Positions 42,414 through 51,698 are shown, counted from the stretch's first letter. The stretch: DNA of 64,000 nt from Parolsenella catena (GCF_003966955.1 NZ_AP019367.1:1426001-1490000), one strand, 5' to 3'. Numbers and translations: made by a program. Notes: generated by a model not told the origin, from the sequence alone.

Positions 42414-43248
42414 GAAGCATCGCCCTCCTGGCGGCGACGATCTGGTCGATGACCGCAAGGACGCCGCGCTCCTCGTTGCTGGGCGCAACGTAGTCCGCAT
42501 GGGCGCGCATCTCAGGGACGGCGTTGGCCATCATGTAGCCAAAGCCCACGGTCTCGAGCATGTCGGCATCGTTGGGGGCATCGCCGAAGGCGGCCATGTC
42601 AGCCGTGTCGATGCCCGTGATGTCCGAGACACGCCGAAGGGCGGCACCCTTGCTCACGCCCTCGGGCACGATGTCGACCCACATGACGCCGCCGCAGCAG
42701 TACTGGAAGTTGCCGCCGATGCGATCGCGGTATGCGCCGATCTGGTCGAGGGCGTCGTTGTTGGGAAACATCACCGTGAACTTGTTGGCGGGCACGTCAA
42801 CCTGCGTGAGGTCATCGACGAACTCGCACTTTGTGTAGAACGTCCTGATGAAGTCCTCGTAGGGCTTGGCCTTCGCGTCCACGTAGCAGCCATCGAGTCC
42901 GCAGATGAAGCCGTAGTCGCCCATCTCGGACGTTATGCGCGCCATGCGGCGGTAGTCCTCGACCGGCATGTCGGCCTTGAAGATGACCTTGCCGTGGTCC
43001 ACGACGAGGCCGCCGTTGTCGGCGACGACCATGAGCTCGTCGAGCAGGGCGCCAAAGTTGTCGTGCAGCGTGTACAGCGGCCTGCCGCTCGCAACGGCAA
43101 ACTCCGCGCCAAGACCCTCGAGCGCAGCGATCCTTTGCTCCACACCCTCGGGAAGCGTGCTGTCATCGAGCAGCAGCGAGCCGTCGAGGTCGGTCACGGC
43201 AAGCCGCACGCGACCGAGGTCTGCCGGTTGCGGGCTCACCTCAAACAT
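42406..43248 (-). CDS. HAD superfamily hydrolase, Cof type
   Basis: Protein of 280 residues starting MFEVSPQPADLGR. Motif I is VTDLDGSLL, motif II ASGRPLY, Lys in GVSKGAALRRV, motif IV AFGDAPNDADML, with a type II cap between. Probably a cytosolic phosphatase of sugar phosphates or flavin/PLP; specificity is unknown. AGGAGAGG precedes the start. It sits inside the topA-tmk-holB cluster, overlapping tmk. Confidence 0.87.
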   Translation of the reverse strand: MFEVSPQPADLGRVRLAVTDLDGSLLLDDSTLPEGVEQRIAALEGLGAEFAVASGRPLYTLHDNFGALLDELMVVADNGGLVVDHGKVIFKADMPVEDYRRMARITSEMGDYGFICGLDGCYVDAKAKPYEDFIRTFYTKCEFVDDLTQVDVPANKFTVMFPNNDALDQIGAYRDRIGGNFQYCCGGVMWVDIVPEGVSKGAALRRVSDITGIDTADMAAFGDAPNDADMLETVGFGYMMANAVPEMRAHADYVAPSNEERGVLAVIDQIVAARRAMLHA

Positions 43249-43261
43249 GTTCGGTCCTCTC

Positions 43262-45859
43262 CTACTCGCCGGCCTCGCTCGAGTTCTTCTTCGAGCTCGA
43301 GCGCTTGGCAGTCGTCTTCTTGGCCGCAGACTTCTTGGCAGTGGCCTTCTTCGTGGCGGCCTTCTTGGCGCCCGAGGCCTTGCCCGCGGCGGCGCGCCCA
43401 CGAGCGGGCGTCTTGCGCTCGTTGGTGGGGCAGTCCATGTTCACGCACTTCTTCCACGGGCCGCGGGCCGTCTCCACGATAATCATGGGGGCGCCGCACT
43501 CGGGGCACGTCTCGTCGGTGGCCGTGAGCTTGCCGCGCGCGGGCAGCGGATAGCTCACGCCGCACTCGTCGTAGTTCGTGCAGCGGATGAAGCGCTTGCC
43601 GGAGCGCTCGGACTTGTGGGCGATGAGGTCACCGTGGCGGCCAGCCTCGGCGCAGACCTTGCACTCGCCCACCTTGAGGTCGGGCTCGTAGTTGGTGGGA
43701 CACTTGGGGTTCACGCAGATCTCGTAGGCCTTGGCGCGGAACGGCTTGCACTTGATGCGTGGGGCGCCGCACTCGGGGCACACGCCCGCCTCGCCCTCGA
43801 TGGCCTCGTAGCGCACGCCGCTCGGGAGCGGGTAGGTGACGTCGCAGTCGGGCCAGCCCATGCATCCCACGAAGCTGCCGCGGGTCTTGGCGCTCGACTT
43901 CACGACGAGGTCGCGGCCGCACTTGGGGCAGGTGCCCACGCGGGCGTCCGCCGTGACGGCGTCGGCGATGGCCTCACCCAGGTCGTCCTTGTGCTCGATG
44001 AGCGCGTCGAGCATGCCGGCGAGCAGCGCGCGGGAGTGGTGGACCACCTGGTCCTGCGTATCGGTGCCCTCGGCGACCTTCGTCATGTCCTGCTCGAGCT
44101 CGCTCGTCATGTCCGGCGTCGTGATGCGCGGCGCATACGTGTGCAGGGCGTCGATGATGGCCATGCCGAGCTGGCTGGGCTCAACGGGATCGTTCTTGAG
44201 GTACTTCACGGTGTAGAGACGCTCGATGATGCTCGCGCGCGTGGACTTCGTGCCCAGGCCTCGCTTCTCCATCTCCTGGATGAGCTTGCCCTGGCTGTAG
44301 CGAGCGGGCGGCTCGGTCTGCTTCGCGTCAAGCGAGAGGTCGCGAACGTCCACGACGTCACCCTCGGCAAGGGCCGGGAGCTGCTCGTCTCGCTTGAGGC
44401 CAAACGGGTAGATGGCGCGGAACCCCGGCACCTTGAGCACGTCACCGGAGGCCACGAACGGCTCGCCGGCAACGTCGATGGCGAGCTTCGTCCCCTCGAT
44501 GGTCGCGGGGTCGGAGAGCGTGGCGAGGAAGCGCCGCGCGATGAGGTTGTAGAGTTTCCACTCGGCGGGCTGGAGCTTTGAGGGGTCGCCCACGCCCGTG
44601 GGATAGATGGGCGGGTGGTCCGTGTCGAACTGCTTGCCGCGCGTTGCGTGGAGCTCCGGCTCGGCCGTGAGCTTGGCCACGTAGGGCGCGTACTGCGGCA
44701 CGCCCGCGAGCATCTTGGCCGTGGCGCGCAGGTCAAGCGAGGGCGGGTAGACCGTGTTGTCCACGCGCGGATAGGAGATGAGGCCGTCCATGTAGAGGCT
44801 CTCGGCCAGACGCATCGTGCGCGCGGGCGAGAGGCCCTCGGCGGCCGCGGCGGCCTGCAGGCTCGTCGTGTTGAACGGCGCGGGCGGACGCTGCGTGCGC
44901 GAGCGCTTCGTCACGGCCGTCACGGTGCCACTCGTCGCGTTCTCCACGTGGGAGTACGCGGCATTGGCCTCCTCCTCGACCGAGAAGCGTCCCTTTGCGT
45001 GCGAGATCTTGAACGAGGCGTCATCATCGGCGCCCTGCTCGCAGGCTCGGCCGCCAATGACCCAGTAGTCCTGCGGCACGAACGCCATGCGCTCGCGCTC
45101 GCGCTCCACGACGAGGGCGAGCGTGGGCGTCTGCACGCGTCCGGCGCTGCGCACGTTGCCAAAGCCGCCAAAGCGCGCCATCGTGAGGTAGCGCGTCAGC
45201 GCCGCGCCCCAGATGAGGTCGATGTACTGGCGGCTCTCGCCGGCGTCGGCAAGGTTCTGGTCAAGCTCGACGAGGTTCGCGAACGCATGCTCGATCTCGC
45301 CGCGGGTGTAGGCGGAGTAGCGCGCGCGAGAGACGGGCACGTCCGGGTTCACCTCGAGCACCTGAGCCAGGGCGTCCGAGCCGATGAGCTCGCCCTCGCG
45401 GTCGAAGTCCGTGCCGATAACGACGGAGTCGGCCTTCTTGGCGAGGTTCTTGAGCGAGCGGATGATGCCCTTCTCGGCGGGGAGCTTCTCGACGGGCGCC
45501 CACACGAGGTAGGGAAGGCTCGGGACCTTCCAGCCCTTGATGTCGACGCCGTCCTCGAGGAACGGCTTCTTCTTCTTGAACGGCGGACGGGGCAGGCCGT
45601 CCGGCACGTCGGCCGGAAGGACCTCCCCCTCCGAGGAGATGGCGAACCATCCCTGCTTGTCCGTGAACTTGAGTTCCGTCGGGAAGTCGGGTGCCAGGAT
45701 GTGGCCGCGCAGGCCGATGGTCACCCACTCCTCCCCCTCTCGCGTGAAGCGGTAGACGGGGGTGTCGTAGACCTTGTCCTTCTTGGGCTTACCAGCCTCA
45801 GAGAGCAGGGCCGCGATCTTCTCGGCGGCGTCGTTCTTCTCGGTGATGACGAGCTTCAT
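43262..45859 (-). CDS. topA: DNA topoisomerase IA, archaeal-style, with zinc ribbons and Lys-rich tail
   Basis: Relaxes negatively supercoiled DNA by passing one strand through a break in the other. The 865 residues begin MKLVITEKNDAAEKIA, an archaeal-type TOPRIM start rather than the usual bacterial ESPAKAKTI. TOPRIM acid residues lie in GTDFDREGELIG (about 148-159), and the active Tyr363 is in LISYPRVDNTVYP, again archaeal-like (Val where Thr is usual). Four CxxC-type zinc ribbons occupy about 625-810 (CPKCG, CPECG, CVNPKCP, CPECG). The tail is a Lys/Ala repeat (KKATAKKSAAKK). It is the only topoisomerase I seen in the window. GAGGAA precedes the start. Confidence 0.9.
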   Translation of the reverse strand: MKLVITEKNDAAEKIAALLSEAGKPKKDKVYDTPVYRFTREGEEWVTIGLRGHILAPDFPTELKFTDKQGWFAISSEGEVLPADVPDGLPRPPFKKKKPFLEDGVDIKGWKVPSLPYLVWAPVEKLPAEKGIIRSLKNLAKKADSVVIGTDFDREGELIGSDALAQVLEVNPDVPVSRARYSAYTRGEIEHAFANLVELDQNLADAGESRQYIDLIWGAALTRYLTMARFGGFGNVRSAGRVQTPTLALVVERERERMAFVPQDYWVIGGRACEQGADDDASFKISHAKGRFSVEEEANAAYSHVENATSGTVTAVTKRSRTQRPPAPFNTTSLQAAAAAEGLSPARTMRLAESLYMDGLISYPRVDNTVYPPSLDLRATAKMLAGVPQYAPYVAKLTAEPELHATRGKQFDTDHPPIYPTGVGDPSKLQPAEWKLYNLIARRFLATLSDPATIEGTKLAIDVAGEPFVASGDVLKVPGFRAIYPFGLKRDEQLPALAEGDVVDVRDLSLDAKQTEPPARYSQGKLIQEMEKRGLGTKSTRASIIERLYTVKYLKNDPVEPSQLGMAIIDALHTYAPRITTPDMTSELEQDMTKVAEGTDTQDQVVHHSRALLAGMLDALIEHKDDLGEAIADAVTADARVGTCPKCGRDLVVKSSAKTRGSFVGCMGWPDCDVTYPLPSGVRYEAIEGEAGVCPECGAPRIKCKPFRAKAYEICVNPKCPTNYEPDLKVGECKVCAEAGRHGDLIAHKSERSGKRFIRCTNYDECGVSYPLPARGKLTATDETCPECGAPMIIVETARGPWKKCVNMDCPTNERKTPARGRAAAGKASGAKKAATKKATAKKSAAKKTTAKRSSSKKNSSEAGE

Positions 45860-45862
45860 GGG

Positions 45863-46654
45863 TTATTCCTCGTTGAACTTGTGCTCCTGGTACTCGTCGC
45901 GCGTCCACTTGAGCGACTCCTTGCCGTCTCGGGCGATGAGCACGCGGCGAGCGACGAACAGGGAGGCCTCATACAGGACGATGACTGCGGCGAACATGAG
46001 GAACATCGTGATGGGACTCGCGTCGGGCGTCACGACGGCGCTCGCGGCGAGCATGCCCACGTAGATGAAGCGCCACTGCTCGCGCATCGTCTTGTAGGGC
46101 ACGAGGTGGAACACGAGCAGGTAGAAGATGATGAGCGGCAGCTCGAACGCGGCGCCAAAGCCCAGCTCGAGCAGCGTGATGATGTTGATGTAGTCCTCGG
46201 CGTTGGCAAACACGGCCGCGAAGTCGGAGGTCTGCTCGAGCATCCAGCCAAACGTGGCCTGTAGGATGATGAAGTAGCAGAACAGCATGCCAAAGAAGAA
46301 CAGGAACACGAGGGCGGCCACCGTGGGCGCCACCCACCTCTGCTCGCTTGGCTTGAGCGCCGGCATGAAGAAGCCCAGCACCTGGAAGATGATGATGGGA
46401 CAGCACACGATGACGGCAAAGAACGCCGAGACCTTGAAGCGCAGCGTGAAGCCGCCGAGCGCCGTGGTAACGTAGAGCTTGCCGCCGTCAGGCATGAACT
46501 GGCGGATCGGGTCGATGAGGATCTGGATGAGCGCCGGCGACGCCATGTAGATGACGAGCGTCGTCACGAGGACGCACATGACGATGATGGTGAGGCGACG
46601 CCTCAGCTCGCTCAGGTGATCGAGCAGCGGCATTCTTGCGGGTCCGACGGGCAT
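45863..46654 (-). CDS. tatC: Twin-arginine translocase subunit TatC
   Basis: Membrane receptor of the Tat pathway for folded proteins, 263 residues with six predicted helices. MPLLDHLSELRRRL at the N-terminus is the family hallmark; FGFEVP is replaced by an FGAAFELPLIIF loop, a close variant. Start overlaps the tatA stop by one base. Cargo candidates in the window are OppA and the coiled-coil wall hydrolase. Confidence 0.95.
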   Translation of the reverse strand: MPVGPARMPLLDHLSELRRRLTIIVMCVLVTTLVIYMASPALIQILIDPIRQFMPDGGKLYVTTALGGFTLRFKVSAFFAVIVCCPIIIFQVLGFFMPALKPSEQRWVAPTVAALVFLFFFGMLFCYFIILQATFGWMLEQTSDFAAVFANAEDYINIITLLELGFGAAFELPLIIFYLLVFHLVPYKTMREQWRFIYVGMLAASAVVTPDASPITMFLMFAAVIVLYEASLFVARRVLIARDGKESLKWTRDEYQEHKFNEE

Positions 46655-47160
46655 TACGCGTCCTCCTCGTCATCGTCATCTTCGTCATCGAGGCCGTACA
46701 GGGCGGCCACGGAGGTGGGGGCAGGCTCGGGATCGGCCTCGGGCTCAGGGGTGGCCTGGGGCTCGGCGCCGGCGTCCTCGTCCGAGTCCGGGTCGGCGGC
46801 AGGCTGAGCGCCCTGCTCGGCGTCCTTGCCCTTCTCGGCCGCGGCCTTCTCGGCGGCGAGGCGGGCACGGCGCTCGGCGAACGTCTCGGCGGGCTTGGCG
46901 GCGGCCACCTCCTCCTCCGTGAGGTCGGCGTCCTCCTCCTGGGCCTTGGCCGCGGCCTTGCCGGCGGAGGTGTCCGCGGCATTCTGGATGGGGTCGATGA
47001 TCTCTGACTGAACGACCTTGGTCACGCCCTCGGACGCCGTGCGGAACTGGCGCAGCGCACGGCCGATGGTGCGCCCCATGCCCGGGAGCTTGTCCGGGCC
47101 AAACAGCAGGAACGCGAACAGGATGATGAGTACGAGCTCTTGGTCTCCGATGCCGAACAC
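46654..47160 (-). CDS. Twin-arginine translocase TatA/TatB family protein
   Basis: 168 residues: a single N-terminal helix (about 4-22), the FGPDKLPGMGRTIGRALRQF hinge and amphipathic helix, and a long acidic Ala/Glu/Pro-rich tail ending DDEDDDDEEDA. FGPDKLP resembles TatB as much as TatA. It is the only such protein here and may fill both roles, as in many Gram-positives. AGGAGG precedes the start. Confidence 0.92.
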   Translation of the reverse strand: MFGIGDQELVLIILFAFLLFGPDKLPGMGRTIGRALRQFRTASEGVTKVVQSEIIDPIQNAADTSAGKAAAKAQEEDADLTEEEVAAAKPAETFAERRARLAAEKAAAEKGKDAEQGAQPAADPDSDEDAGAEPQATPEPEADPEPAPTSVAALYGLDDEDDDDEEDA

Positions 47161-47175
47161 GTATGCCTCCTACGG

Positions 47176-47209
47176 CGTCGCGCGCCCGGCACATGTGCCA
47201 GGCGCGACG
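47176..47209 (-). terminator. Stem-loop between the STAS gene and tatA
   Basis: CGTCGCGC at 47176-47183 pairs with GCGCGACG at 47202-47209 with further inner pairing (GGCACA/TGTGCC). No T-run follows on the minus strand; probably a partial terminator or processing site. Confidence 0.5.
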
Positions 47210-47214
47210 GTTTT

Positions 47215-47526
47215 CTAGTCGCTGATGTTGAGCTGTCCCTCGACGCCCAGAAGGCCAAGCACGCGCCTCACGTTGGGCTGGGGGTTGGTCACGGCAAACG
47301 TCACGCCGGCGTCTGCGCTGCGCGTGGCGGCACCCACAAGCACGCCGATGCCCGTCGAGTCGATGTAGGCCACTTGGGCCAGGTCGACGGAAATGCCGGC
47401 AGGCGTCTGGCCGAGGACGGCGTCGAGCGCCTCGCGGAGCTCGTTGGCGTTCGAGACGTCAACCTCACCCGTAACGGTCACGGTGGACGCGCCGGCATCG
47501 GTGGTCGTCTTGATGGAAAGGTCCAT
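47215..47526 (-). CDS. STAS domain anti-sigma factor antagonist family protein
   Basis: Small cytosolic protein of 103 residues with a complete STAS fold: VTVTGEVDVSNANEL, then VAYIDSTGIGVLVGA with Ser (about 58) at the position phosphorylated in SpoIIAA/RsbV. No anti-sigma kinase or sigma factor lies nearby, so its partner is elsewhere. GGGAGAGG precedes the start. It sits between a TPR membrane protein and the Tat genes and is likely co-transcribed. Confidence 0.88.
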   Translation of the reverse strand: MDLSIKTTTDAGASTVTVTGEVDVSNANELREALDAVLGQTPAGISVDLAQVAYIDSTGIGVLVGAATRSADAGVTFAVTNPQPNVRRVLGLLGVEGQLNISD

Positions 47527-47541
47527 GTCCTCTCCCTTCCC

Positions 47542-48312
47542 TTACTCGGCGTCCGCGGTGGTGTCCGTGGCAGCGTCCGAGCTTGTGATGGACTGGAGCT
47601 TCGAGGTGACGAAGCTCTTCATGCCGCACGTGTCGTCCGGGTCGACCTCGAGCGCCTTGTTGTAGGCGTCCGTGGCCTTGTCCGTCTCGCCGGCATCCTC
47701 GTAGATCATGCCAAGGTTGGCCCAGGCGGGGGCGTAGTCCGCCGTGCCCGCGCAGAACTGCTCGAGCGCCGCGATGGCACCGTCGGTGTCACCAAGGTAG
47801 TACTGGCACAGGGCGCGGTTCACGTGCGCCGCTTTGGCGTCATTGCTCGCAAGGTAGGTGTCGTAGTAGCCCTCGGCCTTCTGGAGAAGGTCGGTCACGT
47901 GGGCCTGCTCGTCATCGGTGCTCGCATAGTTGCGGGCCATGTCGCCCCAGGTGAGGTAGGTGTTCGCGAGGTTGATGAGCGACGCGGCGTCATCGGGGTT
48001 TGCCTCGAGCTTGCTCTCGAGCGAGCTGGCCGTGGCGGAGTAGCGGCTGTCGAGCTGGTCCATGTAGGAGCTCGTCGTGGCGGCAGCCGAATCGGAGGAG
48101 GCGACATCGGAGCCGTCCGCCGAGCTCGAGGAGGCCTTCATGCCCGAGACGATCGCGGACAGGGACGGCAGCAGGATGGAGCCCACCATGATGATGGAGA
48201 CGAGGACGACGGCCACCAGCACGAGCGGCCTGCGCGACGCAGGGTTGACCGTGCGCTCGGACTGCTCGTCCGCGCCCATTTCCTTGTCGCTCTTCTTGGC
48301 CTTGGATGCCAT
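47542..48312 (-). CDS. Membrane-anchored TPR protein, uncharacterised
   Basis: 256 residues: a charged N-terminus, one transmembrane helix (about 29-52), a Ser/Ala-rich linker, then TPR repeats from about 90 to 230 (for example SLINLANTYLTWGDMARNYA, AHVNRALCQYYLGDTDGAIAALEQF, APAWANLGMIYEDAGETDKATDAYNKALEVDP in part). The helix orientation places the repeats outside the cell. Likely a scaffold; function unknown. First gene of the STAS-tat-topA run. Confidence 0.8.
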   Translation of the reverse strand: MASKAKKSDKEMGADEQSERTVNPASRRPLVLVAVVLVSIIMVGSILLPSLSAIVSGMKASSSSADGSDVASSDSAAATTSSYMDQLDSRYSATASSLESKLEANPDDAASLINLANTYLTWGDMARNYASTDDEQAHVTDLLQKAEGYYDTYLASNDAKAAHVNRALCQYYLGDTDGAIAALEQFCAGTADYAPAWANLGMIYEDAGETDKATDAYNKALEVDPDDTCGMKSFVTSKLQSITSSDAATDTTADAE

Positions 48313-48446
48313 GCCGTGACCTTCCTGCCCGCCGATTCGGACGCCGTTACCTATAAGTATGTCCCCGCGTCAACCCTAGGGCCAAGTTGGACACATGGCG
48401 GACATTCTACCCCAAGCCACCAAATAACCATCCGCAGGACAGGGAG

Positions 48447-48487
48447 GGACGGGCCCTCCGGCTCGCCAGACGCCAGAGGGCCCGTCC
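48447..48487. terminator. Stem-loop between the TPR and aminotransferase genes
   Basis: GGACGGGCCCTC at 48447-48458 pairs perfectly with 48476-48487. It lies 58 bases after the aminotransferase stop on the minus strand; there is no T-run. Otherwise the gap 48313-48544 shows nothing. Confidence 0.6.
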
Positions 48488-48544
48488 ATGCAGTCGCGCC
48501 TTTGACCCACCTGCCGGCAGCGTGGCAGGGACACGTCGCCTTCG

Positions 48545-49840
48545 TCACGCCCTCTTCGCGCGGGCGAGACGAGCCGAGACGAGCCGCACGCAGGCGACGA
48601 ACACGTCGAGCGCGGCGGAGAGGTCGTCGAGCGTGGGATAGGACGGCGCGATGCGAATGTTCGTGTCACGCGGGTCACAGCCATACGGCCACGTGGCGCC
48701 GGCGCCCGTCATCTTGACGCCAAGCTCGGCGGCAAGCGACACGATGGCCTTCGCCGAGCCCTCCGGCCCGTCGAACGAGACAAAGTAGCCACCCTTGGGG
48801 TGAGACCACGTGGCACATCCCAGCTCGCCGAGACCCTCGGTGAGCTTCCTCTCCACGAGCTCGAAGCGCGGGCGCAGCACGCGGGCCTGCTCGGCCATGT
48901 GCGCGCGCACCGCGGCGGCGTTGGGCAGCCAGCGGGCATGGGCGAGCTGCGTGATCTTGTCGCAGCAGACGCGCTCGATGCCAAACCAGGCACGCAGGTC
49001 ATCGGCGTCTGCCGCGCTTGCGGCCACGGCGGCGATGCCGCTGCCCGGGAACGTCACCTTGCTCGTGGAGGCGAACTCGTAGACGAGGTCGTCGTTGCCC
49101 GCCTCGGCCACGGCGCCAAAGACCTCCAGCAGCTCGTCGGGCGTGTCGGTGAGGTCGTGGACGACATAGGCGTTGTCCCAGAAGATGCGGAAGTCGGGCG
49201 CCGCGGGCTTGAGCGCGGCCATGCGGCGCACGGTCTCGTCAGAGTAGGTGATGCCCGTGGGGTTGGAGTACTTGGGCACGCACCAGATGCCCTTGACGGC
49301 CGGGTCGCCCTCGACGAGGCGGCGGACCTCGTCCATGTCGGGGCCGTCCGGGCCCATGGCAACGGGAACGTTCTCGAAGCCGGCGTTGGCCGAGACCGCA
49401 AAGTGACGGTCATAGCCGGGGCTGGGGCACAGGAACTTGAGCGGGCCACGCTGCGCCTGCAGCACCTGGGGCTCACAGCCGCGCACGCCCTTGACCCAGC
49501 CGTGCAGCACGACGTCGCTCATGATGTTCAGGCTCGACGATCCCCCGAGAACCACGTTGGCGACGTCCACGTCAAGGATGTCCGCCATGAGGGCGCGGGC
49601 CGAGGGCAGGCCGTCGGGACAGCCGTAGTTGGCCGCGTCAACACCGCCGTCCGTGAGGTCCGAGGTCGACGCGAGGGCGTCGAGCATCGGGCGGGAGAGG
49701 TCAACCTGCTCGGGAGAGGGCTTGCCCCTCGCCATGTCCAGCGACAGGCCCTTGGCCCTGAGCCTCTCGACATCGGCCTCGAGCTGCGCGATCGCAGCGT
49801 CAAGCTCCTCGGTGGTCATGCTCTCGTAGGCGTTTGCCAT
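48545..49840 (-). CDS. Pyridoxal-phosphate aminotransferase (MocR-like class I family)
   Basis: Cytosolic PLP enzyme of 431 residues. It has the ARGKPSPEQVDLSRPM entry, YGCPDGLPSARALMA, PKYSNPTGITY, WDNAYVVHDL with the cofactor Asp, and FASTSKVTFPGSG with the PLP-binding Lys. This pattern fits the aspartate aminotransferase group of the PF12897 type. GGAG 8 bases upstream favours the ATG at 49840 over the one four codons earlier. Substrate likely aspartate or alanine with 2-oxoglutarate. Stands alone on the minus strand. Confidence 0.88.
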   Translation of the reverse strand: MANAYESMTTEELDAAIAQLEADVERLRAKGLSLDMARGKPSPEQVDLSRPMLDALASTSDLTDGGVDAANYGCPDGLPSARALMADILDVDVANVVLGGSSSLNIMSDVVLHGWVKGVRGCEPQVLQAQRGPLKFLCPSPGYDRHFAVSANAGFENVPVAMGPDGPDMDEVRRLVEGDPAVKGIWCVPKYSNPTGITYSDETVRRMAALKPAAPDFRIFWDNAYVVHDLTDTPDELLEVFGAVAEAGNDDLVYEFASTSKVTFPGSGIAAVAASAADADDLRAWFGIERVCCDKITQLAHARWLPNAAAVRAHMAEQARVLRPRFELVERKLTEGLGELGCATWSHPKGGYFVSFDGPEGSAKAIVSLAAELGVKMTGAGATWPYGCDPRDTNIRIAPSYPTLDDLSAALDVFVACVRLVSARLARAKRA

Positions 49841-49914
49841 GTTCGTCTCCATCCACCTGGATTCACGCGCGAGCGCGCCCGTCTCAGATGAGTATATGCG
49901 TTACCATTGGCCGC

Positions 49915-50175
49915 ATGGAAAAGCCGCCCTACATTCCCAACTCAGACGAGTACGGAGAGCTCCAGCGCTTCGTAGAGGCGCTGTATGCCTCCGAGACGCT
50001 CGTGGACAACCTTGACGTGCAGGTCATGGCGCAGACGTTCGACCTGCCCGAGGATCTCATCGAGATCGTCTCCATGCTGCCGAGCGGCCTGTACGAGCGC
50101 GCCCGCATCGCGGACCAGCTCAACTCCGCGCTTGCCGCCCACGGCTGGACGCAGCGCTTCGGCACGGTCGAGTAG
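49915..50175 (+). CDS. Small uncharacterised protein
   Basis: Protein of 86 residues (MEKPPYIPNSDEYGEL...) with no signal peptide, membrane segment or Cys. It is acidic, mostly helical and shows a DLPEDLIEIVSMLPSGLYERARIA stretch, quoted here in part as PEDLIEIVSMLPSGLY. No ribosome site is evident, and a -10-like TATATG lies close to the start, so it may be read from a leaderless mRNA. Convergent with nhaA. I do not recognise the family. Confidence 0.55.
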   Translation: MEKPPYIPNSDEYGELQRFVEALYASETLVDNLDVQVMAQTFDLPEDLIEIVSMLPSGLYERARIADQLNSALAAHGWTQRFGTVE

Positions 50176-50199
50176 CTCCCGCCCATCGCCATCGCCCAC

Positions 50200-50231
50200 A
50201 AAAAAGCGGGCGCCCGCAGAGACGAGCGCCC
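50200..50231 (-). terminator. Terminator after nhaA
   Basis: On the minus strand GGGCGC (from 50226-50231) pairs with GCGCCC (50208-50213), followed shortly by TTTTTT at 50200-50205. Confidence 0.75.
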
Positions 50232-50241
50232 ACCAAGGGCC

Positions 50242-51636
50242 TTATGCTTCCGAAGCTCCGTCCACGTGCTTGGACCCGTGCGTTGCCGCGAGGATGAACA
50301 CGCTGCCCACGATGGCACTCGCCACCGAGCACGCGAGGATGGCGCACTTGGCAGCCAGCACCTCGCTCTCGACGCTGAACGCGAGGCCCGCGATGAGGAT
50401 GGACATCGTGAAGCCCAGGCCGCCCATGAGGCCCACGCCGATGATCTGCCTCCAGTCAACGCCGCGCGGCAGCTTGGCAAAGCCGATCTTCACGAGCACG
50501 AACGTCACGCCGATGATGCCGATGGGCTTGCCGAGAAACGCACCCAAGAACACGCCGCGCGTCACCGGGTCGGCGACGATGGCCGCGGGGTCGGCCCCCA
50601 CGAGGCAGACCTGCGCGTTCACGAAGGCGAACAGCGGCAGGATGAGGAAGTTCACGAGCACCGAGATGGCATGCTCCACGCGCTGCAGCGGCGGGGTCAC
50701 GCGGTGCATGACGCGCTCGACGCCCTCGGCCACCACCGTGAAGTCGTGCTGGCCGAGCACGTGGGACCCCTCGTCATAGGCGTCGTCAAGCACGACGGCC
50801 TTGTCGCCCAGCCATCCGCGCAGCGAGTCAAGCTGGATGTCGGAGCGGGCCGGCAGGAACAGCGCAAGGATGACGCCGGCGAGCGTGGCGTGGATGCCGG
50901 AGTTGAACATGCACACCCACAGCACGAGGCCCGCCGCGATGTACCAGCGCGATGAGTAGCAGTGGCAGCGGTGCAGCGCCGTGAGCACCACGACGCAACC
51001 CAGCGAGGCGGCGAGCCACGGGACGGACGGCGTCTGGCCGTAGAACACCGCGATCACGATGATGGCGAGGATGTCGTCGGCGATGGCCAGCGTGGAGAAG
51101 AACACCTTCGTGGCGGGCGCCACGCGGTCGCCGAGCAGCGACATGATGCCGAGCGCGAAGGCGATGTCGGTTGCCATGGGAACGGCCCAGCCGTGCGGGG
51201 CGCCGTTCGCACCGAGATTCAGCAGCATGTAGATGATGGAGGGGACCGCGACGCCGCCCACGGCCGCGAGCATGGGCAGCGCGGCCTGGCGCGGGCGCCT
51301 CAGCTGGCCCACCGTCATCTCGTACTTGAGCTCGATGCCCACGAGCAGAAAGAAGATGGCCATGAGGAAGTCGTTCACGAACTGCTCGAGCGTGAGCGTC
51401 GCAGACCACGAGCCGATGCCGAGCGTCACGCCGGTCTCGAAGAAGTGATGGACCGCCTCGTAGGCGGGCGTGTTGGCCACGATGACGGCGAGGATGGCCG
51501 CGAGCACCATCACGGCCGCCGCGATCGTTCCGTTCGAGGTGATCTCATGGATCGAGTCGCGCTTCTCGATGCGACGCGCAACCGCATCGATGCCGATGAT
51601 CTCCTCGTCGATGATGGACTCAGGGGTCTGGGTCAT
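50242..51636 (-). CDS. nhaA: Na+/H+ antiporter NhaA
   Basis: Membrane antiporter exporting Na+ in exchange for H+, 464 residues and about 12 helices. The paired Asp of the ion site is in IADDILAI and the other Asp in MATDIAFALG. A 40-residue cytoplasmic N-terminus and a central loop (about 285-330) are longer than in E. coli NhaA (388). Stands alone on the minus strand with its own terminator. Confidence 0.95.
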   Translation of the reverse strand: MTQTPESIIDEEIIGIDAVARRIEKRDSIHEITSNGTIAAAVMVLAAILAVIVANTPAYEAVHHFFETGVTLGIGSWSATLTLEQFVNDFLMAIFFLLVGIELKYEMTVGQLRRPRQAALPMLAAVGGVAVPSIIYMLLNLGANGAPHGWAVPMATDIAFALGIMSLLGDRVAPATKVFFSTLAIADDILAIIVIAVFYGQTPSVPWLAASLGCVVVLTALHRCHCYSSRWYIAAGLVLWVCMFNSGIHATLAGVILALFLPARSDIQLDSLRGWLGDKAVVLDDAYDEGSHVLGQHDFTVVAEGVERVMHRVTPPLQRVEHAISVLVNFLILPLFAFVNAQVCLVGADPAAIVADPVTRGVFLGAFLGKPIGIIGVTFVLVKIGFAKLPRGVDWRQIIGVGLMGGLGFTMSILIAGLAFSVESEVLAAKCAILACSVASAIVGSVFILAATHGSKHVDGASEA

Positions 51637-51698
51637 GTCGCTCCGTTCTGGGCTTGTCGCCCATCCTTGCGCGGGGAACCTGGCCCCGCGTCTCAGAA

